From: an uncultured Collinsella sp.
GTDB taxonomy: Bacteria > Actinomycetota > Coriobacteriia > Coriobacteriales > Coriobacteriaceae
Length of the DNA: 64,000 nt
NCBI GenBank assembly: GCA_937925715.1
Contig: CALAMG010000017.1
Location: forward strand, 62,001 to 126,000
Reading direction: 5' to 3'
The notes under the pieces were generated by a model. That model was not told the origin of the DNA. It made no database searches and worked only from the letters and a program-made list of their open reading frames with translations. This document shows positions 35,664-43,326 of the stretch, piece after piece. The translations under genes and the position numbers were made by a program. The stretch's first letter is position 1; each line of letters opens with the position of its first letter.

Positions 35664-35739
35664 TTGACTCAGCCGATCGAATTGGCTGATAGTTTGACGT
35701 TCGAACGATTGATTCACCTTTGGTTTTGAAAGGTCGCAC

Positions 35740-37197
35740 ATGAGCGATAGCCAGAACATGTCCGATGAGGTACGCGCCCGCCTTCGCGCTATTCCTTCCG
35801 TCAACGAGCTGCTCGCAGAGTGGCCGGTGGTGAAGGCGGCGGGGGAGACCTGCGACGCGGTGGTGCATGCCGCCGTCACGGCCGAGCTCGACGAGGAGCG
35901 CGCCGCCATTCGCGCCGGCGCCGCCCCGCGTTCCAAGCGCGAGCTGGCCTCGGCCATCGAGTGGCGTGCGCACCGCTCTGCGCTGCCGAGCCTGCGTCCC
36001 GCCGTCAACGCCACGGGTGTGGTTATCCATACCAACTTGGGTCGCGCCCCGCTCGCGGAATCAGCTGCCAAAGCCGTGGCCGAGGTCGCGCGCGGGTATA
36101 GCACGCTCGAGTACAGCGTCGACACCTGTTCGCGCGGGTCGCGCAAGGAGCACGCCGCGCAGCTGATCCGCTCACTCACCGGTGCCGAGGACGCGCTCGT
36201 GGTCAACAACAATGCCGCCGCTGTGCTGCTGGTGCTGGCGACCCATGCCGCAGGCAAAGAGGTCATCGTCAGCCGCGGCGAGCTTGTCGAGATCGGCGGC
36301 AGCTTCCGCATCCCCGATGTCATGGCGGCTTCGGGCGCCAAACTCGTCGAGGTCGGCGCCACCAACCGCACGCACCTGGCTGATTATGAGCAAGCCATCA
36401 CGCCCGATACGGCGATGATCCTTAAGGTCCATCCTTCCAACTATCGCATCGAGGGTTTTCACGAAGAGGTGGGCTCTCGGGAGCTTGCCGCCCTGGCCCA
36501 CAAGCATGGCCTGCTGTTCTACGAGGACCAGGGGTCGGGTGCGCTGTTGCCCGACGACATCTTGGTGCGCGGCGGCGAAGAAACCACGCCGGCTTCGGTT
36601 TCGGCGGGGCTCGATATCGTGTCATGCTCGGGCGATAAGCTGCTGGGTGCCGCGCAGGCGGGCATTATCATGGGCCGTCGCGATCTGGTCCAGGCCTGCG
36701 GGTCGCATCCGCTTATGCGTGCCCTGCGCCCGGGCAAGCTCGCACTGGCGGCGCTCGAGGCTACACTGCGCATCTACATGGATGGGGCGGATGTGGCCCA
36801 TCGCGAGGTGCCGGTGCTCAGCATGCTTACGCTACCGCAGGCTCATCTGGAGCGCCGCGCACGCAAACTGCGCGAGCTGATGGTGGCGGGCCTCGATAAG
36901 GCTGGCTGCCCGCGCGCCGTGCAGGTGGAAATCGTCGAGGAGTCTTCGACTCCCGGCGGCGGCTCGCTGCCTACCGTCGAGCTGCCCACCATGTGCGTTG
37001 CCGTGCGCCTCGTCGATGAGCATCTTTCTGTTGACGCACTCAAGCGCTCGCTCGTCCAAGATTTCGACACGCCGGTTGTCACGCGCGCCTCGCACGATCG
37101 CGTCCTGTTTGACGTGCGCACACTCGTGGGTGACCGCGATATCGAGACGGCGGCAACGACGCTCGTCGCGTGCGTTAAGAAGGCGATTGCTCGATGA
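35740..37197 (+). CDS. selA: L-seryl-tRNA(Sec) selenium transferase
   Basis: A 485-residue PLP enzyme that converts Ser-tRNA(Sec) to Sec-tRNA(Sec) with selenophosphate. The PLP lysine is K300 in SCSGDKLLGAAQAG (K295 in E. coli). The N-terminal region (RLRAIPSVNELLAE) and TGVVIHTNLGRAPL are typical. The TGA stop overlaps the selB ATG (ATGA). A TTGAAAGG ribosome site precedes the ATG at 35740. Confidence 0.96.
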   Translation: MSDSQNMSDEVRARLRAIPSVNELLAEWPVVKAAGETCDAVVHAAVTAELDEERAAIRAGAAPRSKRELASAIEWRAHRSALPSLRPAVNATGVVIHTNLGRAPLAESAAKAVAEVARGYSTLEYSVDTCSRGSRKEHAAQLIRSLTGAEDALVVNNNAAAVLLVLATHAAGKEVIVSRGELVEIGGSFRIPDVMAASGAKLVEVGATNRTHLADYEQAITPDTAMILKVHPSNYRIEGFHEEVGSRELAALAHKHGLLFYEDQGSGALLPDDILVRGGEETTPASVSAGLDIVSCSGDKLLGAAQAGIIMGRRDLVQACGSHPLMRALRPGKLALAALEATLRIYMDGADVAHREVPVLSMLTLPQAHLERRARKLRELMVAGLDKAGCPRAVQVEIVEESSTPGGGSLPTVELPTMCVAVRLVDEHLSVDALKRSLVQDFDTPVVTRASHDRVLFDVRTLVGDRDIETAATTLVACVKKAIAR

Positions 37198-39161
37198 GTG
37201 AGGTTCAAGCGCTGGTGGAGTGTCCCGTTATCGTTGGCACGGCGGGCCACGTCGACCACGGTAAGTCGGCGCTGATCGAGGCGCTGACCGGCAAGAATCC
37301 CGATCGCCTGGAGGTCGAACGTCGTCGCGGCATGACGGTGGAGCTGGGCTTTGGCGAGCTGGCGCTGCCGAGTGGCAAGATCGTTGGCCTGGTCGACGTG
37401 CCCGGCCATGCCCACTACCTGCGCGCCATGGTGCAGGGCGCCACGGGTATCGACGTGGCCGTGCTGGTGATTTCGGCCGTCGAGGGCGTGATGCCGCAGA
37501 CCCGCGAACACGTGCATGTGCTGGAGCTGCTGGGTGTCACGCATATGGTGGTCGCGCTGACGATGTGCGACCTGGCCGACGCCGAGATGATCGAGCTTGC
37601 CGAGCTCGATGTCGATGACTTTTTGTCGGGTACTGTGTTTGCGGAGGCGCCGATCGTGCCCGTGTCGTCTAAGACGGGCGAGGGGATCGACGGGCTGCTT
37701 GCGGTGCTCGACGAGCAGGTAAGTGCCTGCTGGGATGCCTGCCGCGACCGTGTCGAGCGGAGCGATGCCGCGCCGCGCCTGCCGATTGACCGCTGCTTTA
37801 CGATCAAGGGCGCCGGTACCGTGGTGACGGGAACGTTGCATGATGCGCCGGTTGCGGTGGGCGACGAGCTGATGGCTTTGCCGTCGCGTACGGTCTGCCG
37901 TGTCCGCGGGATTCAGGTGCATGGCGATACGCCGCGCGCGCTGCCTGGGCAACGCGTGGCGCTCAACCTGGTTGGTGACGGTGTCTCGGCGCTTGACCGT
38001 GGCGAGATGCTGGGCGTGGCGGACCGCTTTGGCCAGACGTTGCGCTTTATGATGACGTTCACCTACCTGGGCCGCGAGGGCACCAAGCCGCGCGTGCTCG
38101 AGTCGGGCGCGCGTGTGCATGTGATGGCCGGCACGGCCGAGGTCGTCGGCCGCATCATGCTTTTGGAGGGCGAGGCCCCCATGGCGGTGGGCGAGACCCG
38201 TACCGTGCAGGTGCGCCTGGAGGACCCGCTGCCGCTGTGTGCCGGAGACCATGCCGTGGTGCTGTCGTATTCGCCCGTTATGCTTATTGGCGGCGGGCGC
38301 GTGCTGCTTTCGCGCTGCCGTCGCTCGCGCGAGCTTTCTGCCGGCGAGCGCGCACTGTTTGCGGCGCTTGAGTCCGGCGATACCGCGGGCGGTGTGGGCG
38401 CTTGGCTGGCGCTGCAGATGCTGCCAGTTACGGCGGTTGATGTTGCCGACGCTTTGGATCTTGGTGTCGGCGAGGTCGATGCCGCACTGCGCGGGTTGGT
38501 GTCGCAGGGCTCTGTTCGCAAGCTTGCTGTGGGTGATGCGGACTACTTGGCGGACGCCGTGGTGCTCGATGCTGCGATGGATGCACTGGCGGCGACCCTG
38601 TCAGCCATGCACGCGGCGTCTCCCAAGGAGACGGGCTTTACGCCCGGCGCCGTTGCCCATGCTGCGTGGCCTGCCGCTGATGATGGCGTTGCCGCGGCTC
38701 TGATTGCCGAGGGCTGCTCGCGTGGCGTGTGTGCCGCCGAGGGTGCCGAGGTATTCGACCCGCACTCCGCTGCCGCCGCGGCGCGCGTGGTGCGCGAGGC
38801 CTGCGAACGTATCGTTGCCTTGCTGGACGAAGCCGGCCTCGATGCACCGATATTGCCCGAGGTGGGCGAGCAGTTGCAGCTCGATCGCGACACCATGACG
38901 CGTGCCCTGCGCGAGCTTTCGCTCAATCGCTCGATCGTTAAGGTCGAGCGCGACGTTGCCCTGTCCGCTGCCGCCGAGGCCCATGCGCGCGAGCTTGTTG
39001 CCGCCGCTATCGAGGCTGCCGGCGGCGCTGCAACCACGAGTGTGCTGCGCGAAGCCCTGGGTGTGTCGCGTAAGCGCGCCATCAGCATCTTGGAACACCT
39101 GGATGCCGTGCGCTTTACGGTGCTCGACAAGGAGGCCGGCGGCCTGCGCTCCCTGCGCTAG
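37194..39161 (+). CDS. selB: Selenocysteine-specific elongation factor SelB
   Basis: A 655-residue GTPase that delivers Sec-tRNA to UGA codons flagged by a SECIS. GTPase motifs: GTAGHVDHGKSALIEALTG (G1), MTVELGF (switch), DVPGHAHYL (G3) and TMCDLAD in place of NKxD. The C-terminal 280 residues contain winged-helix repeats (e.g. ALRELSLNRSIVKVE, VLREALGVSRKRAISILEHL) that read the SECIS RNA. Directly followed by selC. Confidence 0.95.
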   Translation: MSEVQALVECPVIVGTAGHVDHGKSALIEALTGKNPDRLEVERRRGMTVELGFGELALPSGKIVGLVDVPGHAHYLRAMVQGATGIDVAVLVISAVEGVMPQTREHVHVLELLGVTHMVVALTMCDLADAEMIELAELDVDDFLSGTVFAEAPIVPVSSKTGEGIDGLLAVLDEQVSACWDACRDRVERSDAAPRLPIDRCFTIKGAGTVVTGTLHDAPVAVGDELMALPSRTVCRVRGIQVHGDTPRALPGQRVALNLVGDGVSALDRGEMLGVADRFGQTLRFMMTFTYLGREGTKPRVLESGARVHVMAGTAEVVGRIMLLEGEAPMAVGETRTVQVRLEDPLPLCAGDHAVVLSYSPVMLIGGGRVLLSRCRRSRELSAGERALFAALESGDTAGGVGAWLALQMLPVTAVDVADALDLGVGEVDAALRGLVSQGSVRKLAVGDADYLADAVVLDAAMDALAATLSAMHAASPKETGFTPGAVAHAAWPAADDGVAAALIAEGCSRGVCAAEGAEVFDPHSAAAAARVVREACERIVALLDEAGLDAPILPEVGEQLQLDRDTMTRALRELSLNRSIVKVERDVALSAAAEAHARELVAAAIEAAGGAATTSVLREALGVSRKRAISILEHLDAVRFTVLDKEAGGLRSLR

Positions 39162-39197
39162 ATTGGCTGCTTGGTTTGGTAAAATACCGCCGCACTT

Positions 39198-39294
39198 GGG
39201 AACGGATGGGCTCCGGTGGGCTCCGCGGTCCTCAAAACCGTTGCGAGGCGTGCAAAACGTCTTGGATGTGTTCGATTCACATACGTTCCCGCCA
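39198..39294 (+). tRNA. selC: tRNA-Sec (selC, anticodon TCA)
   Basis: A 97-base tRNA starting GGGAACGG and ending CGTTCCC-GCCA. It has a six-pair D stem (GGGCTC/GGGCTC with G-U pairs) around CGGT, an anticodon loop CCTCAAA giving TCA, a long variable arm and T-loop TTCGATT. The GCCA end and extended D stem are features of tRNA-Sec. The pair after the 7-bp acceptor would be G-A, a slight oddity. It lies 36 bases after selB, completing selA-selB-selC. Confidence 0.95.
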
Positions 39295-39449
39295 TACGCT
39301 ACCAGCGCTTTTGTGCTCGCGGTCTTGCTGCGTGCCGCAAAGGCGCTGTTTTGTTTTTGCACGTGTTTGCCATGCCGCCCGCTTTATCGGCGACGGTATT
39401 TGGCTTCGTGTGCCGGGTTTTGAGCATGCCGATGGGGGTGGTTTGCCGT

Positions 39450-40082
39450 ATGACTACCGTAAGACGGGCCGATCTTTCTTGTGTCGTCCAGGCGGGCGGG
39501 TTGTCGTCGCGCATGGGCTGCGATAAGGCCCGCATGGCGTTTTGCGGCGAGCCGCTCATCGAGCGCGTGCTGGGCCGGCTGGCGCCAGTTGCCGGTGAGT
39601 TGGTCGTGACGACGTCGCGTCCCAGCGAGCTTGCCTACCTTGAGGAGCGCACGTTTGGCGGCCTTGTGCCGCGTGTGGTGGCCGACCTTGAAGGGTCGGC
39701 GGGCGCCATGCGCGGCATCGCGAGCTCGCTGGCCGCGGCTCGATTGCCGCTCGTGGCGATCGTCGCCTGCGATATGCCGTTTGTCTCGCCGGAACTCATC
39801 GGCGCGCTTGCCGATCGTGTTGAGGCCGAGGCGCTCGACGTGTGCGTGCCGCGCGAGGAGCGGGGGATTGAGCCGCTTTGCGCCGTCTGGCGCCGTGACG
39901 CGTGTGCGCCGGTTGCCCAAGAGCTGCTCGCCTGCGACCGCCAGCGCATTCGCTGCCTGATCAATCGCGTTCAGGCCGGTTATATGGATGAGCCGCAGAT
40001 CGTTAAGGCCGCGGGCTCGACGCTCTGCTTCGAGAACGTCAATACGCCCGAGGAGTTTGCGGCGGCCGAGTTGCTCGCCTAG
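39450..40082 (+). CDS. mobA: Molybdenum cofactor guanylyltransferase
   Basis: A 210-residue nucleotidyltransferase with the MobA signature SCVVQAGGLSSRMGCDKARM at the N-terminus and VAIVACDMPFVSPEL near 107. It attaches GMP to molybdenum cofactor, producing the dinucleotide form required by FdhF and the 33.5-kb oxidoreductase. Starts at 39426 and 39432 are also possible; 39450 best fits the family N-terminus. An MocA-type cytidylyltransferase is less likely but not excluded. Confidence 0.85.
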   Translation: MTTVRRADLSCVVQAGGLSSRMGCDKARMAFCGEPLIERVLGRLAPVAGELVVTTSRPSELAYLEERTFGGLVPRVVADLEGSAGAMRGIASSLAAARLPLVAIVACDMPFVSPELIGALADRVEAEALDVCVPREERGIEPLCAVWRRDACAPVAQELLACDRQRIRCLINRVQAGYMDEPQIVKAAGSTLCFENVNTPEEFAAAELLA

Positions 40083-40097
40083 ACGATTGGAGTTGCC

Positions 40098-40493
40098 ATG
40101 TCTCACGATATTTGCCCCGATACCGGGGAACCTTGCACCTGCGATGGGTCCGAGCCTTGTACCTGCGGCTGTGGCGGCTGTGGACATACTGCGGAAGAGG
40201 AAGCGGCCGCCGCGGCGTATCGCGAGGCACACCGCGAGGGCCCGTCCGGTGATGCCCTCGACCACGAGCGCAAGATTATCGTGTCGTTTGACAGCACCTT
40301 CGATGTGATGGAATGCGAGCAGCTGTGCCTGGATGCCGGTGTGCCCGGGCGCATTATGCCTTTGCCCGGCTCCATTACCGCAGGTTGCGGCCTGTGCTGG
40401 GCCATGCCGTTCTCGGGCGATGCGCTTGCCGCCTTCCGCGCTGCCACCGAAGGCCGCATAACCCCCGCCGACTACCATCAGCTCGTCCTCTAA
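40098..40493 (+). CDS. DUF3343 Se/S-carrier-like protein with Cys-rich N-terminal extension
   Basis: A 131-residue paralogue of the 83-residue protein at 12211. The C-terminal half keeps the family pattern: IIVSFDSTFDVMECEQLC, GVPGRIMPLPGSI and TAGCGLCWAMP. The first 30 residues add seven Cys (6, 13, 15, 21, 23, 25, 28) in CPDTGEPCTC and CTCGCGGCGH, which look like a metal- or chalcogen-binding patch. It sits 15 bases after mobA and close to a molybdenum hydroxylase operon, so it may serve selenium or sulfur delivery to a molybdenum enzyme. This role is inference. Confidence 0.75.
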   Translation: MSHDICPDTGEPCTCDGSEPCTCGCGGCGHTAEEEAAAAAYREAHREGPSGDALDHERKIIVSFDSTFDVMECEQLCLDAGVPGRIMPLPGSITAGCGLCWAMPFSGDALAAFRAATEGRITPADYHQLVL

Positions 40494-40501
40494 CCACCAA
40501 A

Positions 40502-40615
40502 ACCACCATATTGGGGACAGGCACCTTTGTGGTGGTTTCGCTGCTTGAATGGCCTTCTTGTGGCGTTACGAGTCAAAACCACCACAAAGGTGCCTGTCCC
40601 CAATGTGGTGGTATG
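40502..40615. repeat. Hairpin repeat family 3 (GGGGACAGG), long form
   Basis: A 28-bp perfect inverted repeat (40511-40538 with 40576-40603) beginning TTGGGGACAGGCACC, extended outward by ACCACCA/TGGTGGT flanks to about 40 bp. It encloses 37 bases. GGGGACAGG-type palindromes of this kind are often REP-like elements; no transposase gene is present here. Confidence 0.8.
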
Positions 40616-40826
40616 GACCATATGGACGAAACAGCTTCGAAACACGCGATTTGTACGCCAGGCACTCAAAAACGCTTCTACCTGCATCGTAATCAAAACG
40701 AAACATCTGCTCGTCGGCTTATGCGAAACTTTGCTGCAACAGTGCGATATTATCCATACTCGATAAAGCTCGCGGCGCATGGGGCGCCTCGAACGACACT
40801 TTTCTTTTCCATCAATTGGAGGAAGC
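40616..40826 (+). other. Upstream region of gdhA, no further feature
   Basis: About 210 bases between the family-3 hairpin and gdhA. A possible -10 (TATTAT near 40751) is visible without a good -35. Otherwise I see nothing besides the TTGGAGGA ribosome site of gdhA. Confidence 0.4.
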
Positions 40827-42182
40827 ATGAGCTACACGCAGAAAGTTCTCGACGAGCTCAAGGCCCGCTATCCCGAGCAGCCTGAGTTCATCCAGGCCGC
40901 GACCGAGATCCTCGGCACCATCCAGCCGGCGCTCGACGCCCATCCCGAGTACGAGGAGGCCGCCCTGCTCGAGCGCCTCGTCGAGCCCGAGCGCATCGTT
41001 ATGTTCCGTGTCCCCTGGGTCGACGACCAGGGCAAGGTCCAGGTCAACCGCGGCTACCGCGTCGAGTTCAACTCTGCCATTGGACCCTACAAGGGCGGCC
41101 TGCGCTTTAACCCGACGGTCACCCTGGGCATGCTCAAGTTCCTGGGCCTGGAGCAGATCCTCAAGAACAGCCTGACCACCCTCCCCATGGGCGGCGGCAA
41201 GGGCGGCTCCGACTTTGACCCCAAGGGCAAGTCCAACAACGAGATCATGCACTTCTGCCAGTCCTTCATGACCGAGCTCTATCGCCACATTGGCCCCAAC
41301 ACCGACGTTCCCGCTGGCGACCTGGGCGTTGGCGGCCGCGAGGTTGCCTACCTGTTCGGTCAGTACAAGCGCCTGAGCAACGAGTGGACCGGCGTCCTCA
41401 CTGGCAAGGGCCTCTCCTTTGGCGGTTCGCTCGCCCGTACCGAGGCCACCGGCTACGGCCTGGTCTACTTTGTGGACGAGTACCTCAAGAGCCGCGGTGA
41501 CTCCTTCGAGGGCAAGAACGTCGTCGTTCACGGTTCCGGTAACGTCGCCATCTACGCCGTCCAGAAGGTCTCCCAGCTCGGCGGCAAGGTGCTCGCCTGC
41601 TCCGATACCCACGGCTGGGTCGAGGATCCCGACGGCATCGACTACACCGTGCTCGAGCATGTCTACAACAAGAAGCGCTCCGGCCACGACAAGGGCGTTA
41701 CGCTCGCTATGTACGTTGACGAGAAGCCCAACGCCGTGTGGCACGAGGGCGACGGCCGCGGCGTATGGCAGCTTCCCTGCGACATCGCGCTGCCCTGCGC
41801 TCGCGAGAACACGCTGCTGCTCGAGGACGCCCAGGCGCTTGTCGCCAACGGCTGCAAGGTGGTCGGCGAGGGCGCGAACATGCCCACGACCATCGAGGCC
41901 ACGACCTACTTCCAGGAGAACGGCGTCGCCTTTATGCCCGGTAAGGCTGCCAACGCCGGCGGCGTGCTCGTGTCCGGCCTGGAGATGAGCCAGAACGCCG
42001 AGCACCTGTCCTGGACCTTCGAGGAGGTCGACGGCAAGCTCGAGCAGCTCATGCGCGGCATGTTCCACAACGTGGACGACACCGCCAAGGAGTATGGCCA
42101 GGAGGGCAACTTCGTCATGGGCGCCAACATCGCCGGCTTCCTGAAGGTCGCCGACGCCATGCTCGCCCAGGGCGTCTGCTAA
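40827..42182 (+). CDS. gdhA: NADP-type glutamate dehydrogenase
   Basis: A 451-residue hexameric-type Glu/Leu/Phe/Val dehydrogenase, converting 2-oxoglutarate and ammonia to glutamate. Visible: FNSAIGPYKGGLRFNP near 89, catalytic Lys in LPMGGGKGGSDFDPKG near 128, DVPAGDLGVGGREV near 165 and nucleotide-binding VVHGSGNVAIYA near 236. The length matches the bacterial 450-residue class. Stand-alone gene with its own terminator. Cofactor preference is inferred from class only. Confidence 0.94.
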   Translation: MSYTQKVLDELKARYPEQPEFIQAATEILGTIQPALDAHPEYEEAALLERLVEPERIVMFRVPWVDDQGKVQVNRGYRVEFNSAIGPYKGGLRFNPTVTLGMLKFLGLEQILKNSLTTLPMGGGKGGSDFDPKGKSNNEIMHFCQSFMTELYRHIGPNTDVPAGDLGVGGREVAYLFGQYKRLSNEWTGVLTGKGLSFGGSLARTEATGYGLVYFVDEYLKSRGDSFEGKNVVVHGSGNVAIYAVQKVSQLGGKVLACSDTHGWVEDPDGIDYTVLEHVYNKKRSGHDKGVTLAMYVDEKPNAVWHEGDGRGVWQLPCDIALPCARENTLLLEDAQALVANGCKVVGEGANMPTTIEATTYFQENGVAFMPGKAANAGGVLVSGLEMSQNAEHLSWTFEEVDGKLEQLMRGMFHNVDDTAKEYGQEGNFVMGANIAGFLKVADAMLAQGVC

Positions 42183-42209
42183 ATCTTCGCTCGACATAGC
42201 ATGCGATGA

Positions 42210-42239
42210 GGCTCCCAGCTATCCGGCTGGGAGCCTTTT
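42210..42239 (+). terminator. Terminator after gdhA
   Basis: GGCTCCCAGC and GCTGGGAGCC pair around TATCCG, followed by TTTTC. Confidence 0.88.
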
Positions 42240-42258
42240 CTATCCCGGAGGACTCCTC

Positions 42259-42331
42259 ATAACTTGCGGTGATATACGGACTGTTTTGCGTTCCAGAACG
42301 GCTAATCAGTCCGTATATCACCGCAAGTTAT
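42259..42331. repeat. Hairpin repeat family 2, copy 3
   Basis: A perfect 25-bp inverted repeat (42259-42283, 42307-42331). It keeps TTGCGGTGA-ATA of the family but the inner half of each arm is CGGACTG instead of the GTTCCTGGAT of other copies, with both arms changed together. Confidence 0.85.
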
Positions 42332-42411
42332 GGATGGGTGGGTGGATTTTGTCCTAAAACGGTGTGCGGCCCCTCGTTTGGTACACTTAAAAGTACTGGA
42401 CAAGTGAAGAG

Positions 42412-43326
42412 ATGGGGGAGAACGTGCTCAAGTTCGGTACCTACGTCCGTGTTGGAAACGCGGCCGAAGCCTATGAGCTCTTACAGAAGAACCGCAACAA
42501 CAAGATTGTGGGAGGCGGCATCTGGATGCGCCTGGGTTCGCGTCGTGTGGCGACGGCGATTGACCTTTCGGCCTGCGGACTCGATCAGATCGAGGAGACC
42601 GAGACCGAGTTTCGCATCGGCGCCATGTGCACCCTGCGCCAGCTCGAGCGCCATGTCGAGCTCAACGCGCTTGTCAACAACGTCTTTGAGTTCGCCGTCC
42701 ACGATATCGTGGGCGTGCAGCTGCGCAATACCGCCACGGTGGGCGGCAGCATCTACGGCCGCTTTGGCTTCTCGGACGTGCTCTCGGCTTTTCTGGCGCT
42801 CGATTCCTATGTTGAGCTGACGGGCGCCGGTCGCGTGCCGCTCGCCGAGTTTGTCGACATGGGTTACGTGCGCGACGTGATCGAGCACGTGGTGGTCGTC
42901 AAGCACGATTACCGTGCCAGCTATGAGGCCGTGCGCAAGGCCGCGACCGACTTCCCCTCGCTCAACGTCACCGCTGCCTGGTGGAACAACAGCTGGCATG
43001 TCACCGTGGGTGCCCGTCCGCTGCGCGCAACCCTGCTGCAGGGCGAGGCATGCGGTCTGGTGAACGAGCAGCCTTCCGAGGACGAGCTTCGCGCCCTGGC
43101 CGCATCCGTGCGCGCGCTGAGCTACGGCACCAACCTATGGGGCTCGGCCGACTACCGTCGCCGCATCTCGGCCCCGCTCGCCATCCAGGCCGTGCGCCGC
43201 GCCGCCGGCATCGAGCTTTCTGCCGCGCTTGCCCGCGAGCTCGAGACCGTGCAGGTCCCCAAGTTTGCCACGGACGAGTATTCCTGCCGCCGCGTGCCCG
43301 GCGTCGATTCTAGCGAGGTGCGCTAA
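42412..43326 (+). CDS. FAD-binding subunit of a xanthine-dehydrogenase-type molybdenum hydroxylase
   Basis: A 304-residue protein of the CoxM/XdhB family. FAD motifs: KIVGGGIWMRLG near 31 and QLRNTATVGGSIYGRFGFSD near 103-122. It carries electrons between FAD and the [2Fe-2S] clusters of the large subunit encoded next door, whose ATG immediately adjoins this stop. ATG 42412 is used; a GTG at 42424 is an alternative with a closer GGGGGAG site. The substrate (purine, nicotinate, aldehyde or other heterocycle) is unknown. Confidence 0.85.
   Translation: MGENVLKFGTYVRVGNAAEAYELLQKNRNNKIVGGGIWMRLGSRRVATAIDLSACGLDQIEETETEFRIGAMCTLRQLERHVELNALVNNVFEFAVHDIVGVQLRNTATVGGSIYGRFGFSDVLSAFLALDSYVELTGAGRVPLAEFVDMGYVRDVIEHVVVVKHDYRASYEAVRKAATDFPSLNVTAAWWNNSWHVTVGARPLRATLLQGEACGLVNEQPSEDELRALAASVRALSYGTNLWGSADYRRRISAPLAIQAVRRAAGIELSAALARELETVQVPKFATDEYSCRRVPGVDSSEVR

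Noticed and set aside
33396..36371. 991-codon open frame on the - strand
   Set aside because: Antisense shadow of the molybdopterin oxidoreductase and selA; composition is low in normal protein motifs.
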